Program-made: the position numbers and the translations under genes
Origin: Plasmodium coatneyi
Lineage: Eukaryota > Apicomplexa > Aconoidasida > Haemosporida > Plasmodiidae
DNA length: 64,000 nucleotides
Reading direction: 5' to 3'
NCBI RefSeq assembly: GCF_001680005.1
Contig: NC_033560.1
Location: 1,367,501 to 1,431,500 of the forward strand
In this document: piece after piece, positions 51,448 to 63,121 of the stretch
Layout of the letters: each line of letters opens with the position of its first letter
Position numbering within the stretch: the first letter of the stretch is position 1
Notes under the pieces: generated by a model
What the model saw: only the letters and a program-made list of their open reading frames with translations
The model's database searches: none
What the model was told of the DNA's origin: nothing

Positions 51448-53445
51448 CTAGTAGCCCTGGTATCTTCCCCTTGATCTTATATGGTTTCTCTCCTTGACCC
51501 ACACGAACCACTGCTTTTCATTGATCCATCTGTTGATGAAGGCATCCATCCATAAGTTGAACATGACGTGCTTGTCACTCTTCCATTTGGCCCAGTTGTT
51601 GGAGCGGTTTTCTCTAATATTCTGTTCTTTCATCATAACCCAACTGTTCCACTGGACCATTTCTTTGTTCAATCTTTCTCTCCAGTTGAGCCAATTGGTT
51701 CTGTCATGCATGTTTGGACATTTAGCCCAGGACTCTTCCCACTTGGACCAATATTCATCTTCTTCACATTTCCAGTCCGTCATAATCCATGTAACAATTT
51801 TTTGGTTCTTCCATTTGAGCCATTCTTTAACACTCCATACGTCTAAATAGGATTCATTATTGGTAATCCAGTTTTTCCAATCTTTTTCCATTAATTCTTT
51901 TCCCTCTGTTTTTATCCATTCTTTCCATTCTCTTTCGTCTAGGGTTAGGGATCTCTTCAATATGTCTGACTTTACATCTTTTTCTAAGTCCTCATGGTAG
52001 TGCATCCATTTGTTGTCCATAAATTGTATAAATTCGTCCCAGTCCTTTTCCTTTCCACTTATCCACTTTCCTTTTTCCTTCTCAATTGTGTTGTTGAATT
52101 CTACCCACTCTCCTTCCAATTGGTTCATCCAATTTTTCCATTCGTTGTCTTTCCACTCTTCGGATTTTTCTAGTAACCTTGGGTGGTACTCGATTGCTTG
52201 TGGGGCGTTAAATTGTAGGCTGTTTGCATTGGGTGGTGGGTGTGCAATGTTGCTAAATAGGACAGAGGTTGAAGAGAATAGATACATGATTGAAGCTAAG
52301 AGGGAGGAGAAGAACATGCTGGGGCTGCTAGTGCTTTTTTCATTTTCGGGTGGTGGCAATGGGTATGGTCCTCTGCTTCTCCTCATTAGCTGTCTTTGTG
52401 GGTTGCCCATCTGGTTCCCCATTTGATTGCCCATCTGGTTCCCCATTTGATTGCCCATCTGGTTGCCCATATGATTGCCCATATGATTGCCCATATGATT
52501 ACCCATCTGGTTGCCCATATGATTGCCCATATGATTGCCCATATGATTACCCATCTGATTACCCATATAATTTCCCATATTATTACCCATATTATTACCC
52601 ATATTATTACCCATATAGTTTCCCATATTATTGCCCATCTGATTACCCATATAATTTCCCATATTATTGCCCATCTGATTTCCCATCTGATTACCCATAT
52701 GATTTCCCATCTGATTACCCATATAATTGCCCATATGGTTGCCCATCTGATTTCCCATATGGTTGCCCATCTGATTTCCCATCTGGTTGTTCATCTGGTT
52801 GTTCATCTGATTGTTCATATGATTTCCCATCTGGTTGTCCATCTGGTTGTCCATCTGGTTGTCCATCTGATTTCCCATCTGGTTGTCCATCTGGTTGTTC
52901 ATCTGATTTCCCATCTGGTTGTCCATCTGGTTAGGCACATTTCCATAAGGGGATTGAGGGGAAAAGGGAGAGGTAGAACCATGGGGGTGGGGATGTCGGG
53001 ATGGATAACCATAGTTCATTCGATCATTATACATATCTGTAGATGCGTAATTGGGAGACCAACTTTGGGAATAAGTAGGTGAACCATCTAGTGGAGTGAA
53101 GGTTGGAGCTCCGGTAGGAGTAAAGGTTGGTGAATTGCGTGATGCATCATATATAGGGGTATCGGAAGGGGGGGTAAAGGTAGGTGTTTCTGAGGGCGTA
53201 TATGAGGAGGAGGCACTGGAGGGTTCCGAAAAGTCGGATGGTGGTGGTGGTGTTTGGGTGCCTGTTGGGGAAGTTTCGGGTCTGTCTGTTTGGTCAGTTT
53301 CGGGTGTGCCTGTTAGGTCAGCTTCTGGAGTGCTTATTCGAACAGTTTCTTGCGAGTTTGTTGGGGCAGGTTCTGGTGTGATTGTTAGGACAGTTGTGGT
53401 TGTGCTGGGCACGTAATCATACACATGCTTATAGTATGACTCCAT
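51448..53445 (-). CDS. Tryptophan-rich antigen with long NxMG repeat array (TRAg-1)
   Basis: A single ORF of 665 aa, ATG 53445. Residues 1-170 are Thr/Pro/Ser-rich (TPE, TFTP motifs). Residues about 172-347 are 44 tetrapeptides of the form N-x-M-G/D/N (x = Q, H, Y or N). A Pro-rich linker follows, then an internal hydrophobic helix near 377-398 (MFFSSLLASIMYLFSSTSVLF), then the Trp-rich domain from about residue 425 with WKNWMNQLEGEW, EWKEWIKTEGKELMEKDWKNW and EWLKWKNQKIVTWIM. The Trp-rich domain is the Pv-fam-a type found in red-cell-binding antigens. Usual TRAgs have a short first exon with the TM helix and an intron before the Trp domain; here that order sits in one exon behind a long repeat. 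A separate upstream exon cannot be excluded. Confidence 0.88.
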   Translation of the reverse strand: MESYYKHVYDYVPSTTTTVLTITPEPAPTNSQETVRISTPEADLTGTPETDQTDRPETSPTGTQTPPPPSDFSEPSSASSSYTPSETPTFTPPSDTPIYDASRNSPTFTPTGAPTFTPLDGSPTYSQSWSPNYASTDMYNDRMNYGYPSRHPHPHGSTSPFSPQSPYGNVPNQMDNQMGNQMNNQMDNQMGNQMDNQMDNQMDNQMGNHMNNQMNNQMNNQMGNQMGNHMGNQMGNHMGNYMGNQMGNHMGNQMGNQMGNNMGNYMGNQMGNNMGNYMGNNMGNNMGNNMGNYMGNQMGNHMGNHMGNHMGNQMGNHMGNHMGNHMGNQMGNQMGNQMGNQMGNQMGNPQRQLMRRSRGPYPLPPPENEKSTSSPSMFFSSLLASIMYLFSSTSVLFSNIAHPPPNANSLQFNAPQAIEYHPRLLEKSEEWKDNEWKNWMNQLEGEWVEFNNTIEKEKGKWISGKEKDWDEFIQFMDNKWMHYHEDLEKDVKSDILKRSLTLDEREWKEWIKTEGKELMEKDWKNWITNNESYLDVWSVKEWLKWKNQKIVTWIMTDWKCEEDEYWSKWEESWAKCPNMHDRTNWLNWRERLNKEMVQWNSWVMMKEQNIRENRSNNWAKWKSDKHVMFNLWMDAFINRWINEKQWFVWVKERNHIRSRGRYQGY
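52403..52931 (-). repeat. 12-bp tandem array encoding 44 NxMG/D/N units
   Basis: About 44 consecutive 12-bp units, read on the minus strand as AAN/CAN-ATG-GGN, with no interruption. Sub-blocks of 24-48 bp recur (for example NQMGNHMG), which suggests unequal exchange. The antisense frame of the same array is open but is a shadow. Confidence 0.95.
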
Positions 53446-56400
53446 TGTGTTTGGGGGGTACGATGTGGAAAATGGGCGAAGGGTTTGGGTGCTCTACTGA
53501 GTTGGTCTTGATTGTGCAAAAAAAAGGGAAGACGCTTCGATGCGTGGGTATGTATTGTATAGATATATATGTGATGACTGCAGATGTCTCTTCTACAACG
53601 CTCTGTTGAGCTTATCTGACCAGTGTATGTTAATATGATAACATATCGTGGGGACAGAAATAGGTACACATTACTTGTGTAATGCGTTATTGCGACGTTA
53701 TGGGGAAGGTGCGTGGATACTTGGAATAGAATCTGCTACTCGTATTATGATTCCTTCGTTTCTTCAAAAGAGTGTTGTAATACAAAACGAAAACAAACAG
53801 AATAGAAATTTAGAAGTGAATGATTTACGGCTTGCTTGATCTTAGGAGCGATACTTCTTATGGGAATACTTTACCGGTCATTATTTCTTCCAATGTTGGA
53901 ACACTGCATATAAATACGCGTTATGTTTTACGCTTATGCTAGGATATGTTAAAAGAGCTCGTGTTGGTATACTCCTTGAGCACATAAAATGGTGAATTCA
54001 CTTTTCCTCAGCGTTTGGAATGGGGTGTAGCATATATATATGTTGTATAAATGGTACACGAATAAATACAACGTTAGGGAAATTTGGTAGAAAAATTTCC
54101 TTGCCTTGGTAAAATTAGCATAATTAGATAAATTAAACAGGTTAATACTTCACATATATATTATGTGGTGTAATTGTACATTTATGCAAAATTTAAATAG
54201 CAGAAAAAAGAGTTAATTTGCTCTAATATTTTTCTTCAAGAAATTATATAAAAATTCCCTTCTTTTTTTTTTTTTCATAGATTCTACATTATTATTTTTT
54301 TATCATTGAAACGTGAATAAATTTAGGAACCAGAAATTAAGGTAAAATAAAAACCAATATATTATATTTTGTTAGTATTGCATTTTTGGTTATTTACTTT
54401 TAATGATTTTTTTTTTTCATAAAGGAAATTAAAAACTTTGCTTTAATAAAAATAGGAAAAGGTAGAATATGAATTTTATTTTTAAAATAAAATACATTGC
54501 AGAAAAAATGTGCCGTGTTTTTTTTTCATGTTCCCCTTTTTCAAAGAAGGAAGAAAAAAGTAAAAGAGCGGAATAACGCGGGGGCATTTGTCCATTGCTC
54601 TTTTCGCATGGTATTGCCTTTTTCTTTTGTATTTTTTATTCGACTGGGGAGCAAGAGGCAGTACTATTATTATATTACCTTGTATGTGAGAGTATAATCT
54701 TTATATAATATAACCCAGGTGAATGATCAAAAATTGTAAATTGCAAAAGAAGAGCATACATATATGCATTCATTTCATATGCACATGAAAATAATTCCCT
54801 GTAGAAATATAATATGTGGCTAATTTTTATTATATTTTACTAGTCCTGCTAAGGAAAACCTTTTTTAAATAATTATATATATATATATATATATTTGCAT
54901 TGCAATTTTATTCATTTAATTTAAAAAGTATGTATAACAAGAAAATGAGGGGGTGTAGGGAAAAAAAAAAATCGACTCAGAAAAGTGGCTGGCCTTATTT
55001 TTTATTTTGCTCTATTCCTTTTATTCCTTCCTGTGCCATTTTAGAAGATACAATTATTTTATAATTTTTTACATTTTCCAAATTTCGGCATTTCCTTCAT
55101 TTCTGATTAGCATAACAGTAAGTTAGGGTTACCTCTTTTTATGCCACTTTTAGAGCGATAAGTTGCGCTGAGCATTATTTTTTATGCAAGGTAGGAAAAG
55201 GGTTCTACAATGAAGAAAACGCGCGTATGCCCATCAATATATTTTTACAAAAGAGAAGCCACCATATAGTGGGCAGCAATAGTAGTACTACTACTAATGG
55301 TATCTAAAGCTTAGCACGTCTGCAATGAGTAACATACGGTTGACTCGCATAGAGGTGCCCTTCTCACATCCAGGAATGTATATAATAATATATACGCATG
55401 GATTTATCTATACTTATACATATATGAAAAAGAGAAAAAAACAAAATGGAATAAAATAAAAAAAATAAAATGGTAGTTTACTCAAATGGGGAATCGAATA
55501 ACTTGTGCATGCAAACATTGGCGGCGCGCTGTTTCTACCAGGTGACACCACGCATAGGCACATTTATCTGTTCATGTAGCTGCAGACCGTTGGTGTAGTG
55601 CCCATCATTAGTGTAGCCTTAGAAAAAGGTCCCTCTATACTCCTGTTCGGAAAGGGCTTTTCTTAGAGGGTTATCACCATATAGGGTTAAAGATGCACAT
55701 AGAAAAAAAAAATCTGCCAAGTGTTCTGAAAGTTACCATGGTTTGAACGTCGACAGGGGGATTTTATTTTCTTCCTTATGTCTTAAGTATTCTCTCCGTT
55801 TGTATAAATTTGCAAAAGGGTACATGTGATCATGTTGCGTGAGTGGTACACATGGGGAGGTGGTGTATCGCCCGGCATGTAGGGTATACATACAAGTTTG
55901 ATACCTTCCGTATCTGCACACCGAACAGTAATATTCCTTGAAAGGAGCTCCAATGAGACTACACTTACTTTCACAATTTTTCAACAAAATGAAGGAGAAA
56001 TAAGTTGTTACATATATGGCTACTATATACCCACCGTAAACTGTGCTTTTCCTGTTTTTGTGTAAGCGAACTTTGAAGGACCCCTATGGCAGGAACAGGG
56101 GGATTTTCACACCCCTCCTATGCATCAGTGAGAGAATGGCCATGCGGGCGCATATGCGTAAATGCGGATGCGTTTCGTTAGCTAGCTAAATTGGGTGACA
56201 AACACCTTCTGGTCACCCCTCCCGTCCTGCCTTGGTTATGTTTGGCCCGCCAGGTGCATTACATATGACATGCCTCCGTTATTAACAATATTTTGGAGGA
56301 ACACAACAGAAGCGTGGAAGGTTGTTCATCTTGCTAACACCAAACAGGTAAAAAGGAAAAAAAAAAAAAAAAAGGTTAGTAATTAATTTCCAATTGGGGT

Positions 56401-57173
56401 GGGAAATGAGGCTTTTTTAATGAGCAACTTTTTTTTTGGCAGGGTTGCAAAACTGACAAAGAATCATCACGGTTTGACATCTGCAGTGGAAGATAGGCAA
56501 TTGAGAAGGACAATTCGACATACAATGGAAGTGCGGCACAAAAGCAGAAGCATCAGGGCATATGTGCATGCACGTCTTGCACATTCCCGTGATGGATAAA
56601 AAAATAAAATAAAATGAACAGTTGACTTAACGGTTGTATTTTTTTACGTCATCATAAGAGTGCCATTTTGGTAACAGTATTGGTGTGAAGTGGTTCTCAT
56701 CAGCAGCTGTAATTGGGAAAAAGCTGTCTGGTACGAAATGCCCACGTGAATACAAAATTCGGGTAGTGCCCACGGTGTGCCTTTAAATTGTGTTTATGTA
56801 ATTCCCCCTGGAGGAAAATACTCGGGTACTGGATAATATAGAGTTTTTTTTCTAAACCTATCATGTGACACATGAATGTCAGTTTTTAATACTGTACATA
56901 TGGGACACAATGTACATCCACCTTGTAGCAGCACCCAATTGGCATCACATAAAAGGATTCCTTTTTGGGAATTTTTTTTATTTTTCTGTTAATTGATCTT
57001 GTTCATCAGTTTTGTTCATTCGCGCAGTTGGACAGATGGGCATATACACACAGCAGCGCTAGTGTCCCCATGTCGCATAAGAAAATCACGTATACGAAAA
57101 AAAAAAAAAGGAAGTAATAAGATGAAAAAATAAGTTGCAGTAAAAACATGGAGTAGAAAAAAACTCCACGTGG
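53446..57173. other. Gene-free stretch, AT-rich
   Basis: About 3.7 kb between TRAg-1 and TRAg-2. The part 54,050-55,100 is clearly AT-richer than the rest, with an AT run near 54,875. A TTAGCTAGCTAAA motif (about 56,178) matches part of the dispersed element without its core. Short frames (for example 55733-55987) have no support. Confidence 0.5.
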
Positions 57174-58414
57174 TTATATACTCATGGACATCGCTTCTGG
57201 CGATTCCATACTATTGGGTTGTTTGAAATAATTCTTCCATTGCTTCTCCTTAATAAACTTGTTGATGTAGGATTCCATCCACTTGTTAAACAAAACGTAA
57301 TTGTTCTTTTTCCATTCAGCTAATTTTTGGTCTTCATTATCCAGGTATTGTTTTTCTTTGTTTTCCACCCAGGCGGTCCATTCTTCCGTTTCTTTGCTGA
57401 GTCGGTCTTTCCACTGGGCCCATTTTTTCCTTTCATTAATGGAGAGCCACTTGGACCATTTGTTTTTTTCCCAAGCATCCCACTTTTCGTCTTCCTTACA
57501 TTTCCAATCTTTCGTAATCCACTCCATAATTTTGTTATTTTTCCATTGAATCCACTCCTTCACCATCATGACATCTACATAGGATTCACTTTCTGAGACC
57601 CAGTTATTCCAATCCATTTCCATCAATTCCTTTGCTTCAGTCCTTATCCAATTTTCCCAGTCTTCATCTGTCCATGTTGGGGTGTTTTTATAAATAAAGG
57701 AGTAGTATTCTGAACCCATGTTTTCATTATAATGATTCCATTTTTCTTCCATGGATTTTATCCAATTTCCCCATTCTAGTTCTCTTTGAACTATCCATTG
57801 ATCTTTTTTGTGATCTAAAGAGGTTGTGAATATTTCTGCATCACTGTCTAACTGCGTCATCCATTCTTTCCATTCTTTTGCTTTCCACTCATCCGATTTG
57901 CTCTTTTCATCTTCCTTCTCTTTGGTAATTGCCTTTTTTTCGGTCTTTTCTTTCTGTTTTATTTGTTTTTTGGCCGGCTGATGGGGGGTTGGGGGGAAGC
58001 GTGTGTATAAGTTACAGGTGGGGCAATAGGGTTCGTTGTCACGTAAGATGGAACCACCGTTGGGGGTATTCCCCGTACGCGCCGCTACGGACGACTCTCC
58101 ACACATGTACAAATGTACGCTCGTTTAGGCTAATTAGATGGCCGAACATTTAGGATGCAAAAAGAAAAGGAAAAAAGGAGGCTGCACGTGCCTTATTCTA
58201 TTTCTTATTTTTCTGCAACATTTTTTTTTTCACTTACCGAATTGACGTATGTTAGAAAGATGTAGCTAGCCAAAAGGACCGTCATAAAACTTGTACCAAT
58301 AATGAGGAACTCCCTCTTCGCCTTCGCTAAAAAACTATCCTTGTATTTTTCAATAAATGCGTTCAAAAAGGACGTATTCGAAGTGGGTTCCGGTATTTCG
58401 ACAACTTCTTCCAT
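57174..58414 (-). CDS. Tryptophan-rich antigen, two exons (TRAg-2)
   Basis: Exon 1 (58238-58414, 59 codons) encodes an acidic N-terminus (MEEVVEIPEP) and one TM helix at residues 36-56 (FLIIGTSFMTVLLASYIFLTY). It ends at TCG before GTAAGT. Exon 2 (57174-57977) follows a C-rich acceptor ending CATCAG and encodes a Lys/Glu-rich hinge (PAKKQIKQKEKTEKK) and a Trp-rich domain (WKEWMTQL, WGNWIKSMEEKW, MEMDWNNWV, WIQWKNNKIMEWI, KWAQWKDRL). Total 326 aa. Exon 2 lacks cysteines apart from the WKC position. The intron of about 260 bp between the TM exon and the Trp domain is the standard TRAg plan. Members bind red-cell surface proteins in P. vivax studies; this one's ligand is unknown. Confidence 0.9.
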
Positions 58415-60792
58415 ATTTCTTTTACATCTAAATGGAAGAATGAAAATTGTTCAGGTGTCTAGGGGAGGCCCTGGGCACGAAAAAAAACAAAATGAAGAAT
58501 AAATCAAAATATAATACAGTATAATATAATATAAAAAAATAAAATAACAATTTTCTTTTATAAGTGAACACAAACGTGAAGCCAGTTTTTCCTCAATTTT
58601 TATCAAATGAGAAAAAAGGTAAAAAGAAGTAGTGGATAAAAATTGTACGGCTAATGGAATCACGCAGAAATTAGGTTAAAAGGGGTTACAATAAGAAAAA
58701 AAAAAAAAAAAAAAAAAAAAGGAGCACAAGCATAGCAAAATTGTAAATAAAATTAAAACAGTACAAGTATATAAGCCTCTGCCTGCAAATGTCACGCGCC
58801 GGTTTAGAGGTATTTTTTTACATAATACGTACTGCAGCAATTATTTTCAGGTGCGTATTTATACTAGCCTTAGAAAAAAATGGTGCGGTCAGGAGAACGA
58901 AGAATTGCCCTTCCAGCGGATTTCCCTTCTGCGAGAAATGGCCGCTTCGTGTATACAGATGCGAACATTTGAAGTTTTTTCTGCGTTATCTGCGCTTTAG
59001 TAGCAGCGGATTCGCAGAGGTTAAAAAAAAGAAAAATAAAGAAATGAAATAAAAAGAAAATAAAACAAAATAAAAAAAAAATAATAATAATATAAAATAG
59101 AAAAATAAAAGGACAAGCGGACGAACGGCGCGAGGAAGAAATTATAAACATTGCATATTGCATTTCCTATGAACCTGTTTAAGCGCATTGTTTGGAGCAT
59201 TATAAGGGTCCACATTTTATTCGCGATGTGAATATCTAGAATAGAACATGTGCAAGTCGTTAGGCAGGTTCTTCCCATGGCATATTTGTCCACCCATATT
59301 ATGAGTACACATCGGTGACTGGCACTGCTTGGTATCTAAATGGGCGAAGGACATCTTTTCTGTGGTATCATTTTGCAGTTAATCCTTTGTACCAGATGGA
59401 ATTATGTCTTATTAAAATTTTTGCGTGGAAACTGTGCTGTTATTTATTTAAAGAAAGAAGGGCAACCATGAAAAGGTACGTGGTGGTGAACTGCTCAGAC
59501 GTAAAATATTCCGTTTGAAGCGCTTCAGAAGTGGGATATACCATAACAGGATAGGCTAGTAAGAAAAGGGGAAATTTTATTTTGAGCCTGCGCAAAAGAT
59601 AATTCTTCTTGTGTTCTATCCTGCTATGTTTCATTATAACATTTTTGATGAATCGTAAATGGCAGAATATGTTGCTCACGTTACGCTACACTTGTTGGCG
59701 GATTCCTTTTCCAAAGAATTATTCACCCGTCGGACGGGAAAGAAATATATATATGAATATTTTCTCTTTCAAATTTACACCTCCAAAAAGAGGAGAAAAG
59801 AGTGCAAACATTTTTCTATATCAAATGAGATAGCCGAATTGGGGGATATTTTCCCCTAGACGTTGAATGGCGCAGCTGCGTGGACGCTTTCGACATGTTT
59901 GCCTTGAGTATGTCCATAGCAAAATGGCACAAAGGATAGAAAAATAATTGACATAGTATTTATAATGGATAGTTAATTTTAGCAAAAACGGAAAATTTAG
60001 GTGGCCGCAAGGGAACCAACTTTATACATATCATATATATACTTAATATGAGACAAAAAAAATAAAATAAAATTTTGAAAAATTGACAGTTACAAATTGG
60101 GGCGAAAAGAACGGTACTACATGTGTGTAAGTTGTTCATGTGCGTAGACGCATACACGTGGGCAAATGCATGGAAGCGTGATTACATGTAGATGCAAATT
60201 CAGACAGATGAAGCACCCTTTTCATAAGGCAATTTTGACAAATACATTTTTACAAGCAGTTTGGAATATATGACAATGGACATGTTCACAAAAGAGGACG
60301 AGCGTCCTATCAACTTTGTGAAAGCATCATATATCCGTCGGAAATTAATTAATTAATGAAATAGGTCCTGTGCCGCTGGCCCCTCTTCGCATACTGCACG
60401 TTGCACTTTGCATAGCGAGTGTTTGTAATGTGTTTAGCTTTGATCGGACCTTATGTGTGCATGAAAAATGGGGAGCATATTTTTGAAACATTTCTTGTGC
60501 GGTTAATCCGTTTGGGGCATACCAAAGAAGTGGCTTCTCTTCCTTCATGTGCGCACATCGAATAGGTGTCCTCGCGTTAAATGCACGCTCGGCCTCGTTA
60601 TTGTTAAGACAGCCATATGGATGATGGAGCTGCAGAATTTTAACGGACTTTGCGTTTTTTACGCTTCCCTCGCTATTTTGCAGAATAATTGGGGGTAAAA
60701 TTCATTTAGCTGGAGAGAAGTCAGGTAAAGCAGAGTCATTATGACAAAAGTTGTTAGTAGTGATGCCGAGAATATTGACAACCTTCCTTCCC
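58415..60792. other. Gene-free stretch between TRAg-2 and TRAg-3
   Basis: About 2.4 kb with an A tract at 58696-58720 and AT-rich leader-like sequence just upstream of TRAg-2 (58,490-58,760), plausibly its promoter. Nothing else is supported. Confidence 0.5.
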
Positions 60793-61995
60793 TTAGTATA
60801 CTTCTTCCACCCTCATGCGCGTGTGTCCTGGAAAGGTATTTTCATACTTTTCCTCCATAAGCGAATGGTGTCTATGCTGAATCCAGGCCATCCACCGCTT
60901 GTCCCTGACCCATTTTGTGACCAAGGATTCTCTCACCTCTTTGAGAGAGGTGTACTTTTCTGTCTTCCACTTAACCCATGCATCCCATTCATGATTGTTT
61001 ATGTACTGATCCTGCTTGCCCTGTACCCAGTTGTTCCACTGCTGGTTCTCTCTATTAATTCGTTCCTTCCATTTGCGCCAGTTTCTTCGGACCAATTTGA
61101 ATAAGGACTTGACCCACTTTTTCTTTATCATTCTTTCCCAATATGCGTTTTCATTGAGCTTCCAGTTTCTGGATAACCAATCCTCTATTTTGCTGTCCTT
61201 CCATTTAGTCCATTCATTCATAATCCAAGTATTTAAATGGTGTTCAGTTTGATCGACCCAATCATGCCATTCTCTGTCCAAAAAGCGTTTTAACTCTTCG
61301 TTCGCCCAGTGTTCCCAGTGAGACTCATTCCATGAAAGCGACATTTTCAGGATATAAAGTTTGTATGAAATATCAATATGTTCATGGTAATGATTCCACT
61401 TGTGTTCCACTTCTTTGAGCCATGCTTCCAAGGATTGCTCTCTTTGTTCGAGCCATTTCTCTTTTATTCTTTTAATGGCGTTGTCAAAATGCTTCCAGTC
61501 TGGTTCTAAGCGGTTCATCCAGTTATTCCATGCGTAACATTTCATGCTTTCCGATTTTTTTATTAGCTTTTGTTCGAAGTAGACCTCTCCCGTGGTGTCG
61601 TGTATGTTCCTCTTTTTCCTATTAGCGGACTGTAAATGAAGGAGAAGGTTAGAAAGGAAAAAACGTTTAAAATGGGGCGTACGTGGGGTGAGGAAAAGGG
61701 CATAGTGCTTGTGTTATCATCGCGTTTTACAGCTCCAGCACGTATTGCCCGGTTTAGCAGTTTCACCAATTACGATTGCTACAGAAGGCAATTTGGCGCA
61801 ATTTTTAGGCCTTACCATGTAATAACTCATGTAAAGGAGAATATAGCACGTGAAGGTAAACAGACCGATGTATACAACTGCCATTAAAGTATCCTCGTTC
61901 ATTTCCGGTAACATTTGCTTCAGCCCCTGTATATTTAACTTTGAAAGGAAGTTGCCTTGGGGGGCACTGTCATCTTGATATGTTTCTAGCTCCAT
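60793..61995 (-). CDS. Tryptophan-rich antigen, two exons (TRAg-3)
   Basis: Exon 1 (61816-61995) starts at ATG 61995 (an upstream GTG is not used) and encodes an acidic/amphipathic N-terminus and a TM helix at about residues 37-57 (LMAVVYIGLFTFTCYILLYM). The donor is ATG/GTAAGG. Exon 2 (60793-61629) starts SANRKKRN after a TTTACAG acceptor and carries the Trp-rich domain: WNNWMNRLEPDW, WLKEVEHKWNHYHEH, WEHWANEELKRFLDREWHDW, EWTKWKDSKIEDWL, NWRKWKERINREN and KRWMAWIQHRHH. Total 338 aa. The C-terminus is longer than in TRAg-2, ending in a basic/acidic tail. Position and orientation match a tandem TRAg array that probably continues toward the chromosome end. Confidence 0.9.
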
Positions 61996-63087
61996 TTTGT
62001 CCTGCTTCGGATGTTTCACTGCTTTCTGTTGGTTTTTGCACCGTCTGTGTGTAGGCGGATTGCTATTTTTCCCTTTCCAGTTCGATACATATAAAGATAT
62101 CAGCTTTCAGGGGAATGTGGGTACACAAAAATTTGAAATGCCTACTGGTTCCGCGTCATCCACTTTTCTCCCTGCGTGCATCTCATTTTGTGTCGAACTA
62201 GGAAGTTCCAATGCGCAGAGCTATAAAACTACACGCGCTGGAACTGGAAGAACTGCAGCAGAAGGGGCGGCAGATCGAGAAGAAAATAAAGAATATGTAG
62301 CCAAAAAAAGAAAAAAAGTACAACTAGTATATATTCCGTTTTATGAGATTTACAGGAGGGTGCATAGAACTGCGTAACGAATGTAGATGCATAAAGTGTA
62401 TAGGAGGTCACCGTTTAAATTGACTAACCAACGGTTTGATTTTTCGAAGAGGTGACTTAAAAAAATTACACGCATGTTGATACGAACAAATTAGCAAATC
62501 AGCAGATGGGCAAGCCGTTCAATTTTAATGTGGCTTATTTTTGCCATTCCCCCAATTCATCATTAAGAATAAAATTAGGGGAGGAGAACTAATGGGTATT
62601 GAGGGAAAAAAGAAAAATGACATTTTGGCAGGTGGTTAGATATGCCGTTCGTCATTCTTTTTTCGTAACTCGGATGATAGGCATTATTGAGATATATAAT
62701 ATTTATTCTTTTGAGCGGCCCTATATTTGAGCACTTCTTTTTCATAAATTTATTTCAAATAGAAAGAATGAAACTATGAGAAGCGTTTGTTAAATGTATT
62801 TTTACGTTGATCCTTTATGCATAAAACGACGTACCCTACTTGCCCATTTGTGCACGTATCCTTCTAATGAATAACACCTCAAACTAAATATCATTTCACT
62901 CAAAAATAAATGTTTAAAAGGGGAAAAAGAAAAAAAAAAAAAACGGGGCCTACCATGTGCCATGAACCTTCTATAAATGGCAAAATAGAGTGTTAAAATT
63001 GGGACCCCTTTTTTTTTAGTATTATTTATTTTTTTTTTTTTCTTTCTCTTATAAAGTATTGTTATGACAAGAGAGTTACTCTGATTT

Positions 63088-63121
<34 letters not shown>

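Noticed and set aside
52396..53082. Plus-strand ORF of HLIAHMI-type repeats
   Set aside because: It is the antisense shadow of the TRAg-1 12-bp repeat array; repeats with a period divisible by three keep other frames open.
55733..55987. Cys-rich minus-strand ORF of 84 codons
   Set aside because: No signal peptide, no family resemblance, and it lies in a stretch with overlapping random frames.
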